This document shows, piece after piece, positions 8,577-17,392 of a DNA stretch of 37,760 nucleotides. Within the stretch, counting starts at the first letter, position 1. Each line of letters begins with the position of its first letter. Below the pieces are notes generated by a model that saw nothing but the letters and a program-made list of their open reading frames with translations, was not told where the DNA came from and ran no database searches. The DNA is from a virus, in the IMG/VR virus record IMGVR_UViG_3300030106_005660, positions 1 to 37,760 of that record; one strand, 5' to 3'. The translations under genes and the position numbers were made by a program.

Positions 8577-10091
8577 TTATTGCTTCAATAATACGAAGTT
8601 ATTCGCAGCTTGAACACATAAACATTTTTCTGAAAGGAAGTTAACAACCATTTCATCAGCATCACTTGTGTAGCTACCACCTACTGAACCAGTAATCCAA
8701 GACTTGAATTTTCTGTCATCAGCTTCAGAAGCTCTATATCTAACGTGTAAAAACGGTCTAGATATATTTTTACCAAGATTCTCATCGTAAACAGTTGAAG
8801 TACCAGCAGGTACAATAACTCCTTCTACGTCACTCATTAATCCTCTTGTTACAGAGTCATTTAGATATTTCCAGTCAGTTTTATAGAAGTCATAAGAACC
8901 TCTTCTAAAACCAGAGAAACCTAAATTAAGTGCCATATCAGCATCGTTGTTGAATACACCATAAGATGATCCACCAGCTAAAGCAGAGTTTACAGAAGCT
9001 AACATGTTATCGATCTCTAAAGAAACCGCTCTTCCTAAGAACATCATGTTTTCTTCTATAGCACCTTGCTTATCTAATTCTTGAAGGATAGTATCAAACT
9101 CAGCAAGACCAACGTGGCTATACTGTACTCCAGTAGCATCTGAAGCGTCAGTTCTATATACGTCAAAATCTGTACCTGTCCATACTAAACCTCTAGCGTT
9201 AAGAGCAGAGAATAATCCTTGAGTTCCAGAAACTGCAAAGTTTCCTGATCCTTGGAATGTGTGACCAGTAGGCATACTTACTTCTTCACCTTCGATCAAT
9301 ACCATTTCCATTTGATCCTCAAATCTTAATCTTGCTTCATGCTCAGATTTTAAGTACCATAAATATCCAGAAGCACCGTTCTCAGTTGTAACTTCAACCC
9401 AACCAATTTGAGCAGTATCAGAACCAGAGATTCTGTATCTATCTCTCATGATAGCAGGTTTGTTACTAAATTGAGTGAACTGTGAATCTAAAGATCCAGC
9501 TAAACCTGAAGATCCTTTAATATATTCAGTACCATAAACGAAAATCTTTACATTTTCATCAATATCAAAATTAACACCGCCAGTGTTGTTACCGGCATCG
9601 TCATTTCCTGATAATCTTCTTTGTGTGTAAGGAGCAACTGTAATGTTAGCAGTACCACCGTTAGCAACAACTAAACATTTAAGAACTTTGAGACCATCTA
9701 AACTAGAAACTACGATAGTATCGTGGTTTTTAATTAAGCTAGAACCATCAGCTTCTACTGGAATAGTTATTGTGTTACCGTCAGCATTGTTAATATTAGC
9801 AGACTCTCCTGCCACACCGTCGTCATACGCGACGTGTAGTCTTCCTTGCTCTGACCAAATTACTTGATCTGAAGCCATTGGCATTTCAGCTCCTACCATT
9901 TTTAAGAAACCAGAGATTGTTCTCTTTCCGTATCTTTCTACTTCTTTTTCGTAGATTTCTGGTAAAAACTGCTGTGCGAATGTTCCGCCACCAGATGCGC
10001 TATCAAATGATAAATAATTATCATTGTATACATCTTGGCTAGGACGCGGAGTTAAATGCGCTAAATAAGCGCCTGAACTTGCAAAAGGCAT
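8577..10091 (-). CDS. Major capsid protein, 504 aa
   Basis: This 504-aa protein follows the portal and a scaffold-like gene, the canonical place of the major capsid protein, and is the last gene before a strong terminator. After a Gly/Ser-rich flexible N-terminus comes FLPEIYEKEVERYGKRTISG and FLKMVGAEMPMASDQVIWSE, an entry region typical of HK97-fold capsid proteins of marine and Bacteroidota phages, followed by beta-rich sequence and the long central helix region around EFDTILQELDKQGAIEENMM. Codon use is somewhat more G/C rich than in neighbours, as expected for a highly expressed gene. HK97 fold is known for such proteins in general; here it is inferred from position, size and general pattern. 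Confidence 0.8.
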   Translation of the reverse strand: MPFASSGAYLAHLTPRPSQDVYNDNYLSFDSASGGGTFAQQFLPEIYEKEVERYGKRTISGFLKMVGAEMPMASDQVIWSEQGRLHVAYDDGVAGESANINNADGNTITIPVEADGSSLIKNHDTIVVSSLDGLKVLKCLVVANGGTANITVAPYTQRRLSGNDDAGNNTGGVNFDIDENVKIFVYGTEYIKGSSGLAGSLDSQFTQFSNKPAIMRDRYRISGSDTAQIGWVEVTTENGASGYLWYLKSEHEARLRFEDQMEMVLIEGEEVSMPTGHTFQGSGNFAVSGTQGLFSALNARGLVWTGTDFDVYRTDASDATGVQYSHVGLAEFDTILQELDKQGAIEENMMFLGRAVSLEIDNMLASVNSALAGGSSYGVFNNDADMALNLGFSGFRRGSYDFYKTDWKYLNDSVTRGLMSDVEGVIVPAGTSTVYDENLGKNISRPFLHVRYRASEADDRKFKSWITGSVGGSYTSDADEMVVNFLSEKCLCVQAANNFVLLKQ

Positions 10092-10119
10092 AATTTTTAA
10101 TTTTTAATTTGTTAAACTT

Positions 10120-11352
10120 TTATTTTCTCATTTTAACTCTGAGCTTGCTGGCATTGTCTCCAGTGACCGCTCTTACCTTCATGCCTCCAGCTTCAACTGT
10201 TCCAGTGTATTGTTGTCTTGGGTCCATACTTACGTTTTTCGCCTTAGCAACACTTTCTTTCATAGCATCAGCTCGACCTTGTTGATAAAAATGATTTGCT
10301 ACCGCATCAGCGTTCATAGCAGTAAATAAACTTTTATGATAACCTTTTGCATTACCCATATTGTTATCCTTATCTAAAAAAGGCTTAACAAAATTGTTAA
10401 TACTACTTTGATTATCTTTAACTTTATTTACGTCTTTAACATTAAACCTAAATCTTTTTTCACCAATTTTATATTCAAAACCTTTGAAATCTTTGTTGAA
10501 AACTTCGTTAGTTTTTTTGTTAAAAACATCCGATCTTTGTTGAGCGCCTTCTTGCTCTTTGTTATACCTATTAAAGAAATCTACAGCTTTCTGTTGGTCA
10601 GGTGTTAACTTAACACCGCTTTTAATTTCCGCATAGTATTTGGATTTTAAGCCTTCCAAATGGCTCTTAGCATCAGCAACTTGCTCTTTTAATGCTAATT
10701 TTTTTCTACGAACATCTCTTTCCTCATCAACTTCTTCGTCGTAAGCAAAGCGATCTTCCATAACAAAACTAATTTCCTCATCAGTAAGATGTGGTTTAGT
10801 TTGTTTGTAATATTCTCTTAATAGTTGATTTTCATCGTAACTACTATAATCTTGATTTAACTTAACGTATTCATCAAGACTTCCACCAGTTTCATTCATA
10901 AAGTCTACAACTTTTTGAATATTTTCCGGTAAAGGTTCAGCTGTTTGTTGAGATTTTTCTACAGCTTCTTCAACTTCTTCTTTTAATTCTTCAACTTTTT
11001 CTTCAACAACTTCATCAGTTATTTCCTCAACAACTGGTATTTCTTCTTTAACCTCTTCTTTTGGTTGCTCTTCTTTTACTTCTTCAACAACCTCTTGTTT
11101 TGGTTCTTCTTTTTTACTTAAATCAACTTTAGCAACACTTTCATCTTTTGGTTGCTCTTCTGTTTTTTTACCAAGATCTACTTTTGTTACAGTAGGTTCT
11201 TGTTGTACAAGCTTTTTAGGTTTAGTAGCTTTTTCAGCTTTAGCGGTAACTTTCATATTACCACCTTCTTTTTCTACTTTTTCCGGTGCTTGCTCTACTT
11301 TGTTTTCGGTATCTTGAACTTCTTCAACTACCTGTTCTTCTTTTTTAGCCAT
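10120..11352 (-). CDS. Scaffolding-like protein, 410 aa
   Basis: The first 140 residues are extremely rich in Glu, Lys and Val with coiled-coil-like repeats (EEPKQEVVEEVKEEQPKEEV and similar), low in hydrophobic residues, so probably disordered. The middle (residues about 145-270) holds a helical stretch QLLREYYKQTKPHLTDEEIS and a long basic/acidic helix, and the end is basic. This layout, and the slot between portal and capsid genes, is standard for phage scaffolding or head-assembly proteins. No protease gene was identified next to it, so whether it is cleaved during maturation cannot be judged. ATG at 11352; the leader is A/T-rich without Shine-Dalgarno. Confidence 0.7.
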   Translation of the reverse strand: MAKKEEQVVEEVQDTENKVEQAPEKVEKEGGNMKVTAKAEKATKPKKLVQQEPTVTKVDLGKKTEEQPKDESVAKVDLSKKEEPKQEVVEEVKEEQPKEEVKEEIPVVEEITDEVVEEKVEELKEEVEEAVEKSQQTAEPLPENIQKVVDFMNETGGSLDEYVKLNQDYSSYDENQLLREYYKQTKPHLTDEEISFVMEDRFAYDEEVDEERDVRRKKLALKEQVADAKSHLEGLKSKYYAEIKSGVKLTPDQQKAVDFFNRYNKEQEGAQQRSDVFNKKTNEVFNKDFKGFEYKIGEKRFRFNVKDVNKVKDNQSSINNFVKPFLDKDNNMGNAKGYHKSLFTAMNADAVANHFYQQGRADAMKESVAKAKNVSMDPRQQYTGTVEAGGMKVRAVTGDNASKLRVKMRK

Positions 11353-11378
11353 AATATAATATTATAAAATTAAACAAA

Positions 11379-13805
11379 TTATCTAGGCATAAACTGTCCT
11401 AGATCAAAGCCTGTGCCTAAGTTATCATTACCTGTAGACTCAAACTTTTTAGGTGGTTTACCACTATTTCTTTGATCGATTAATTCAGATTGTTGACTAG
11501 CTTGTATTCTAGTTCTTTCATCTTTACGATCTTCTTTATATTTTTCTTTTTTATCAATGTTTTCTGTTTCAGCTTGCTTTAACTGCATATTTAATTGAAA
11601 CTCATAAGCCATCAATGCTTTTTTAAGTTTAGCTTCTTGCATCATCTTTTGTGATTCTAACTGAGCTTTACCTTGTTCTAATTGTAATTGTGATTGTACA
11701 ATAGCTTGATTTTTTTCAACCTCAGCTTGCGCTGCAACTTGTTGAGCTTGAGCATTAGCTTCAGCTTGTACTCTCATATTCTCTTGTTGTATCTGCTGAT
11801 CTTTTTGTTGTTTTTTCTTACGTCTTATTTTTAATAATTGATTAGCAAGTTTTACATTTTTAATCACTCTAAGATCAACAGCATCTTCTAAATCTATACT
11901 TTGTTGAGTTAAAGCCATTTGTATATTATTTTCTAATAATTGCTTTTCTTCTTCATCTGGCTCTAATTCAATAAATATACCAAAGTCATATAGATGTAAT
12001 TCTTTCATCTCTTCTAATGTAGCAACGTTATGAGCACCTATAGCTTGTATAAAAGCTTCTTTAGTAGGTGAATATTCAATAATATCAGATATTCTTAACG
12101 ATATACCTTCAGCTGTTTCAGCTGTTAAAAATAAACCAGCTTGTAATATATGTCTTGTTGCTGTATTACTATTTGCTGCAGCTATTTTTTGAACACCAAC
12201 TAAAGCTTTCGCATCAGGCGTGCTAGCATCCCTTGCTTCGTTTAATCCGGTTACGTCTCTTATCATTTGAAGATAATAATTGTAAGTTTGAATAAGTGAT
12301 TGCAATTTAGCACCACCGGCACCAGATTGAATTTCCTGAATAGGAACTTTTCCTGGATTCATATCTCCCTCTGACGTTAATGATCTACCTATAATCGAAC
12401 CTGTTTGAAAAAACATGTTCAAAGCTTCCTGAGGATTATAGTTAGTACCATTACCAAGATCTATTTCCGCTAGGCCATCAGCATCCATATATATGCCGTC
12501 AGGTACCATTCGCGAAAGTACTTGTTGGAGTTTTAAATGTGTTAATTGTATCATATCAGCAAAACCTGTTATTCTGCTAACTAATGATTCAATTTTTCCT
12601 TTATACATTCTTGGAGCAACTATATTATAATTCATTTTAACTTTAGTATAATCACTCTTAGGTCTTAGCATGTTTTTAGCTAATTCCCATTTTAACAATT
12701 TATCTGTACCTAGTATTAAAGCACCTTCATATAAAACTTCAATTTGTTTTTCTAGTTTACCAAACCTTTGTTCTAACTCAGCATCTAATACAGGGTCAAA
12801 ACTTTCATCTTTTACTATTATTTTAGAAGCACCAGTTGATGTTTCTTTTATTTTATAAATCTCTTTAGCATATGTTTTATAATTAAAATATAAAACTTGT
12901 ATTTGATTTTTATCTACTTCGTCAAATTTTTGACCAGCGTTATAGTAACCGCTTTTTCTAAAACTTTGACCAGCTATTTCTTCTAACTCATTTTGTGTTA
13001 AATCAGGAAACTGTTTAACTAATTCGTTTATTGGTATTGTTTTTACTTCACCTACATAATATATATCATCAAAATATGGATCTTCTGTATATGAAAATAC
13101 TAAATTTGCTGGATCAACATAATCAACTATAATACCCTCAGATGTACTAAAAGTATTTTTAACAGCACCAATACCTAGTACAGTTAAATCGCGATAAAAT
13201 CTTTTTCTTGTAAGCTCATATCTATTACCATTTAAAATAGTAGATATAGCTTGTTCTTCAGCTATTTCAATAGCTTGTTTATAACTAAGCTGCATATGCA
13301 ACTCTAGTTCTTCTTTACTATCAGGTAATTCTTCAGGTTTTGTATCAACTATACTTACACCAAATGTTTCTGTAGTATAAGCATTTAAATCTTGGTTTTG
13401 CATGTCAATCATCAAGTTTTCCATATATGCTGTTCTTTTACTAACACCATATGGATCTTGTGAGTATGCTTTTATATCATAAACTCTTTCTGCAATACCA
13501 TTTGTTACTATATCAACAAATTTAGGTATTATAGGTACTGGTTTCCAGTCTAAATTTAAATAACTTAAATCACCATTAATTGATAATTCATCTTTATATT
13601 TTTGAACTGACTGTTCTCCTCTAGCATATAATCTAAGTTTGTTAAAAGTGTCTTGATTACTAGCGAACCTATATGTAACACCGTCTTTTTTAAACCACTC
13701 GTTTTCTATAGCTTTAGCGACTTTGAGACCATAGTCTGGACTCATTTTTTCCATATCGCTAGCTACTTGACTAGGAAAATGATCTTTTGTTATTGATTCA
13801 GCCAT
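11379..13805 (-). CDS. Portal protein, 808 aa
   Basis: The protein directly follows the large terminase with a 1-nt gap and has the size and layout of large P22-type portals: an N-terminal wing region, a core containing VTGLNEARDASTPDAKALVG (the helical clip/crown region of this portal group) and a C-terminal tail of about 130 residues that is Gln/Ala/Glu/Lys-rich and predicted as a long coiled coil (QAEANAQAQQVAAQAEVEKN), followed by a disordered end. Twelve copies should form the DNA channel at one capsid vertex and dock both terminase and tail adaptor. Family call comes from position, length and the characteristic coiled-coil barrel region. Confidence 0.8.
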   Translation of the reverse strand: MAESITKDHFPSQVASDMEKMSPDYGLKVAKAIENEWFKKDGVTYRFASNQDTFNKLRLYARGEQSVQKYKDELSINGDLSYLNLDWKPVPIIPKFVDIVTNGIAERVYDIKAYSQDPYGVSKRTAYMENLMIDMQNQDLNAYTTETFGVSIVDTKPEELPDSKEELELHMQLSYKQAIEIAEEQAISTILNGNRYELTRKRFYRDLTVLGIGAVKNTFSTSEGIIVDYVDPANLVFSYTEDPYFDDIYYVGEVKTIPINELVKQFPDLTQNELEEIAGQSFRKSGYYNAGQKFDEVDKNQIQVLYFNYKTYAKEIYKIKETSTGASKIIVKDESFDPVLDAELEQRFGKLEKQIEVLYEGALILGTDKLLKWELAKNMLRPKSDYTKVKMNYNIVAPRMYKGKIESLVSRITGFADMIQLTHLKLQQVLSRMVPDGIYMDADGLAEIDLGNGTNYNPQEALNMFFQTGSIIGRSLTSEGDMNPGKVPIQEIQSGAGGAKLQSLIQTYNYYLQMIRDVTGLNEARDASTPDAKALVGVQKIAAANSNTATRHILQAGLFLTAETAEGISLRISDIIEYSPTKEAFIQAIGAHNVATLEEMKELHLYDFGIFIELEPDEEEKQLLENNIQMALTQQSIDLEDAVDLRVIKNVKLANQLLKIRRKKKQQKDQQIQQENMRVQAEANAQAQQVAAQAEVEKNQAIVQSQLQLEQGKAQLESQKMMQEAKLKKALMAYEFQLNMQLKQAETENIDKKEKYKEDRKDERTRIQASQQSELIDQRNSGKPPKKFESTGNDNLGTGFDLGQFMPR

Positions 13806-13806
13806 A

Positions 13807-16026
13807 TTATTCTGTTATTAATTTTGATAGCGTTCCTTCTTGTTTATATTTAGCTATCTTTAAATTTAGTTTTGTTTTTGTTTTATCAGCACTTGGATTA
13901 TATAAATGTCTATTACAAGCCATAATTGCTAGTCCACTACTTATAGACGCATCATGCTTTGTTCTATTATTTATATCAAACTTAGCCCAGTCATTTAATG
14001 TTTCATTAAAGTACAAACTACCATGAGAACCATCATTACGTATACCAACATGATCTTGTATATACATTTCAATAGCAGCAGCGTGTGCTTGTTTTATATC
14101 CTCACTTGAATTAGGTATACCACCAACTTCTTTTTCTGCTACTGATAATTTATTCCAAATTTTATCAGGTCTATTCATACTAAAACCTCTATAACCTCTA
14201 CGTTTAAAATAATAGAGCAACCTTGGTTTATTGTTTTCTGCAAGTATTGGCATACCATAAAATATACAAGCCATCAATACGTCTTCAAAAAATATTTCAG
14301 CTGTTTGTGGTCTAGCTATATATTCTAAGAAAAAATGATTAGCTGGTGAATCTTCCATGCTAAACTTGGTTAAACCATGTAAAGCACCTTTTGATCCTGC
14401 ACCATCTACTGTTCCTGATATATCATAACTATCACAACCAAAAGCACCCATGTGTTCATTACCTGGATATTTTCTACCGTTTTTATCTATAACATTATTT
14501 TGTAAATGCAACGATGGTGTCCATGTAATTTTAAATCTTCCTTTTGGATCTGGATAAAACATAACCTTTGTATCTTTTATACCGTTATACCATTGAAAGT
14601 TACCTTTAGTTATATTATTTAAAGCACCAGCTTCTTCATTAAAATCTATTTGCTCGTATATTCTTGCTAAATTAAATATACTATTTTGAGTTTCGTCTCT
14701 GAAAGCATGTTCTTCAGTTCTTGGAAATTGTCTATAAAACTCATTTAAGGCATCTCCGTCGTGTTTTAAACCCTCAACTTCATTTGTCCAATGCTCTAGT
14801 ATCCCTATATCAATAAAGTCTCCAAAAGGATCTAAAACTTCTTCGCTTGGTGTTTCGAATACAGGTAAGCCATAAGAATCAATGAATCCTTCGTAGTTCC
14901 ATTCCATAGGTATGAACAAACTATATAATCCCGAGCTAGTCTGTCCATTGCGGTTTCTTTTTGTAACATCTGAATCTCTATATAATTTTTTAAAATTATC
15001 ACCACCTTTATCAAGAGCGTTACTAGTTGAACCCATCATACACTTACCTATAACTCTAGAACCTAACCTTAATGTAGTTTTAGTTACACGCCAGTTATTT
15101 AATATGTTATTAGGTCTTTCCCACTTGCCACTTTCATCGTGTGCTAATAGTTTTAATTTTTCACCATCATAACTATTATCACCTGTATTTTTCCAATCAA
15201 TAGTAGTATCTAATCCTTGTAAATCTTCATCGTTACTACCTTGCTCTATTTTTCTTCTAGTTAATTTACTAGCTGGCACTCTATATGCTAATTCTGTTTT
15301 AGGTCGATCCATACCATCTTGAATCGGTTTAAAAAAGAAAGGGTAATTTACTGATATTGGTACAACCTTGTCAGTAAACATTTTTTTAGCATCAGGACCT
15401 GTTTTTGATAATATACCAAATCTAGCATCACTTGATATTGTAGCTTGATTTACTAATTCACCTGAAGCCATAAACGAAAAACCTGATCGTCTGTTTTTAA
15501 GATAGCACATACCATAACATCTACTATCAGCTTTACAACCTTCCCAAAATATATAAAATAATCTATTAGCTTCTCTAAAATCAGGATTACCTACATCTAT
15601 TTTACTCCATTGTAAATACATGTAATGAGTACCTGTTATATATGTTGGTATACCTTTGTTATAAAACCAAAAACCTTCTTCTCTACGTTTAAACTCTTCG
15701 TCTATATAATCTATATATTTGTTTTTAAAATCATTAGGATATTCTTTCCAATCAAATATTGTTTTTATCCTTGCTAAAGCTTTGGGTTGTTTAGTTACTT
15801 CCCATTTGTCATTATCAAACTTATATATATTTTTAGGTTCTGGTGGTAAAGCTATTTGAAAATTTTGTATTTCATATATTTTACCTATTGTACCGGTTTT
15901 ACTTATAACAACAATATCGTGTTCTTTGTTATAACCATATTTCCAGGCTTTTTTTTTGTTAAGCCTTTTAATAGTATTTATTTTTATAGGTTCTACAACC
16001 TTATATAAACTCTGTTCGTAAGCCAT
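13807..16026 (-). CDS. terL: Terminase large subunit (packaging ATPase/nuclease), 739 aa
   Basis: The motor that cuts and pumps DNA into the prohead. A Walker-A-like element KNRRSGFSFM lies at residues 177-186 (the divergent form without the classical GKT), Walker B with catalytic Glu is KLLAHDE near 292-298, and a coupling-type Ser/Thr motif MMGSTSNALDKGG is near 330-342. The RNase-H-like nuclease domain opens at FGCDSYDISGTVDG near 529-542, with an Asp expected to bind metal. About 120 residues precede the ATPase core, making it longer than the usual 500-600 aa. The start ATG overlaps the stop of the preceding small gene by 1 nt (TAATG type), so translation is probably coupled. Confidence 0.85.
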   Translation of the reverse strand: MAYEQSLYKVVEPIKINTIKRLNKKKAWKYGYNKEHDIVVISKTGTIGKIYEIQNFQIALPPEPKNIYKFDNDKWEVTKQPKALARIKTIFDWKEYPNDFKNKYIDYIDEEFKRREEGFWFYNKGIPTYITGTHYMYLQWSKIDVGNPDFREANRLFYIFWEGCKADSRCYGMCYLKNRRSGFSFMASGELVNQATISSDARFGILSKTGPDAKKMFTDKVVPISVNYPFFFKPIQDGMDRPKTELAYRVPASKLTRRKIEQGSNDEDLQGLDTTIDWKNTGDNSYDGEKLKLLAHDESGKWERPNNILNNWRVTKTTLRLGSRVIGKCMMGSTSNALDKGGDNFKKLYRDSDVTKRNRNGQTSSGLYSLFIPMEWNYEGFIDSYGLPVFETPSEEVLDPFGDFIDIGILEHWTNEVEGLKHDGDALNEFYRQFPRTEEHAFRDETQNSIFNLARIYEQIDFNEEAGALNNITKGNFQWYNGIKDTKVMFYPDPKGRFKITWTPSLHLQNNVIDKNGRKYPGNEHMGAFGCDSYDISGTVDGAGSKGALHGLTKFSMEDSPANHFFLEYIARPQTAEIFFEDVLMACIFYGMPILAENNKPRLLYYFKRRGYRGFSMNRPDKIWNKLSVAEKEVGGIPNSSEDIKQAHAAAIEMYIQDHVGIRNDGSHGSLYFNETLNDWAKFDINNRTKHDASISSGLAIMACNRHLYNPSADKTKTKLNLKIAKYKQEGTLSKLITE

Positions 16027-16298
16027 TACTTAGATCTTCTTTCAGCAAAACCTTTAAAAGTACTTTCTTTTTTTGTTGTAGGTTGCTCATTTAATATAGC
16101 TTCTTCTTCTTGTATTCTGCTTAATATTTCAAAAGCATCAAATATAGCTAGCTTTTTTGTAGCTGCCGCGTTTTTTAAACGATCAGCACTTATATCGTCG
16201 TCTGAATCTACAATAGGTTCTTTAGCTACTTTAATTAATTCATCAACTGCTTTTTGCCCAGCTTGGATTATATTCTTCTTCGTTTCCTTGATATTCAT
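16026..16298 (-). CDS. Candidate terminase small subunit, 90 aa
   Basis: A small helical protein (MNIKETKKNIIQAGQKAVDE start, then DRLKNAAATKKLAIFDAFEI) directly upstream of, and overlapping, the large terminase. Position and size suit a small terminase or packaging accessory protein, but no DNA-binding motif is obvious. The longest frame begins at 16346 and would overlap the previous gene by 104 nt; the ATG at 16298 shortens this to 56 nt and begins where the helical conserved-looking part starts, so I prefer it. The choice of start is uncertain. Confidence 0.45.
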   Translation of the reverse strand: MNIKETKKNIIQAGQKAVDELIKVAKEPIVDSDDDISADRLKNAAATKKLAIFDAFEILSRIQEEEAILNEQPTTKKESTFKGFAERRSK

Positions 16299-16851
16299 AT
16301 TTAATTGTAATTGAGTTGCTAAATATTCTATAATATAATTCACCATCTATAATAAACTCATATTCAGTGTTAGGTTTAAAACCTACTAAATCACCGGATT
16401 TTAAACCAGCTTGAGTTAATAAAATATCTTCGTATTTTAATATACCTACTAATGGTTCTGTTTTTTCTATACTTAATGGATCTCTTGCTTTTATTGGTTT
16501 TACAAAACAATAACCGTCGTTTGCTTCCCAACAACAATATCTTTTATATAAAAATATTTGATCATTTTGTACAAACCACATATCATCTTTATAGTATGAC
16601 TTGCTGTCTTTTTCTTTACCACGCATGTCTTTCCATCTTCTAAAAACATTATGATGTACAACAACTAAATCACCTTTTTTTATAGGTGTATCAAAATGTG
16701 CTGGAACTCCAACAACTTTGGCAAACCTGTTAGTATATTTGTGATCAAAATTATCAGTATTAACTATTAATTCTTTATCACCAACAGGTTTTGAGTTTAA
16801 ATACCTTTTGTCATTTAAAGGTTTTACAATATAATTATATACAGTCTTCAT
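16243..16851 (-). CDS. GroES-like beta-barrel protein in the packaging cassette, 202 aa
   Basis: The C-terminal half reads like a chaperonin-10 barrel: KSGDLVGFKPNTEYEFIIDG followed by ELYYRIFSNSITIKYE matches the GroES pattern of G-D-x-V, loop, then D-G-E-x-Y-x-I and a final strand. The N-terminal half (IKKGDLVVVHHNVFRRWKDM and GYCFVKP) repeats the G-D-x-V theme, so the protein could be two GroES-like halves in tandem. It is encoded between small conserved virion-cassette genes and the terminase, well away from the groEL/groES pair, and overlaps the 73-aa gene by 1 nt. Co-chaperonin function is inferred from pattern alone; a structural barrel protein is the main alternative. Confidence 0.5.
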   Translation of the reverse strand: MKTVYNYIVKPLNDKRYLNSKPVGDKELIVNTDNFDHKYTNRFAKVVGVPAHFDTPIKKGDLVVVHHNVFRRWKDMRGKEKDSKSYYKDDMWFVQNDQIFLYKRYCCWEANDGYCFVKPIKARDPLSIEKTEPLVGILKYEDILLTQAGLKSGDLVGFKPNTEYEFIIDGELYYRIFSNSITIKYEYQGNEEEYNPSWAKSS

Positions 16852-17072
16852 TAATATTCAAGATTATATTCAACAGATATTGCCATATTTTTGTTAAAAT
16901 CTTTCCAAGGTAGTATTTCATCAGCTTTTCTAATCAATATACTAAACTTATCTTTCTCTTCGATTATATGTTCAATAGTATGACCGCCGTATACTTCTTG
17001 TCCTACAGCATAATGCATTGCATCATTTTTGTAGTCTTTACCTATGCTAATTTTTCTAATTAAGTGATCCAT
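16851..17072 (-). CDS. Conserved small phage protein, 73 aa
   Basis: A 73-aa protein with a mixed alpha/beta pattern (HLIRKISIGKDYKNDAMHYA, then VYGGHTIEHIIEE and ILPWKDFNKNMAISVEYNL). Similar small proteins, of unknown function, occur beside terminase genes in marine phages, in my recollection. It overlaps the preceding coiled-coil gene by 17 nt and the GroES-like gene by 1 nt, so it is firmly part of the packaging transcript. No catalytic motif or membrane segment. Confidence 0.6.
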   Translation of the reverse strand: MDHLIRKISIGKDYKNDAMHYAVGQEVYGGHTIEHIIEEKDKFSILIRKADEILPWKDFNKNMAISVEYNLEY

Positions 17073-17304
17073 TTTCGCTAGGTATATCTTTTAACGTACC
17101 ATCATTTATATTAACAGTTTTCTTACCGTATTTACTTTCTAATGATGTTTGTATAACATTTAACTCTGTTTGAAATGCTTTTAATTTTTCAATAATAAGT
17201 GTTTTTTGAACTTCAAGTCCACCTATCTGCATTTGCGCATTGTTAATTAAACTCACTTTATCTTGAACGTTTTTTAATTCGTCTTTTGTTATTTTTTTTG
17301 CCAT
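17056..17304 (-). CDS. Small coiled-coil protein, first gene of the packaging operon, 82 aa
   Basis: Almost entirely a predicted coiled coil (KNVQDKVSLINNAQMQIGGL and LIIEKLKAFQTELNVIQTSL with regular heptad hydrophobics), with a short Gly/Asp-rich tail. It is the first gene after the non-coding gap at 17305-17389, so it likely opens a new transcription unit that runs into terminase, portal and capsid genes. Function unknown; a virion assembly or DNA-packaging helper is possible from context only. Confidence 0.6.
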   Translation of the reverse strand: MAKKITKDELKNVQDKVSLINNAQMQIGGLEVQKTLIIEKLKAFQTELNVIQTSLESKYGKKTVNINDGTLKDIPSENGSLN

Positions 17305-17330
17305 TGTATTAAATTTAAATTGTTTCTATT

Positions 17331-17362
17331 CTATTATATAGTATTACAGATATTATATAATA
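17331..17362 (-). promoter_or_regulatory. Candidate promoter of the packaging/head operon
   Basis: On the minus strand two perfect TATAAT hexamers occur at 17352-17357 and 17333-17338, about 28 and 47 bp upstream of the first packaging gene and just downstream of a probable terminator. No convincing -35 box is seen, and the whole region is A/T-rich, so the hexamers could be chance. Confidence 0.35.
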
Positions 17363-17392
17363 ATTAAAGTGCTTTTGGCACTGCTGCCACTA
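17363..17392 (-). terminator. Probable terminator after the BACON-domain gene
   Basis: In minus-strand RNA a short hairpin AGTGC/GCACT with a 5-nt loop (17368-17382) is followed by TTTAATTATTATAT. It begins right at the stop codon (17390-17392). An alternative GGCA/TGCC stem overlaps the upstream arm, so the site could switch between two folds. The T-run is interrupted, making it a weak intrinsic terminator. Confidence 0.45.

Noticed and set aside
16299-16346. Longer start for the small terminase-like gene
   Set aside because: It would double the overlap with the upstream gene, and the added residues show no relation to the helical core.
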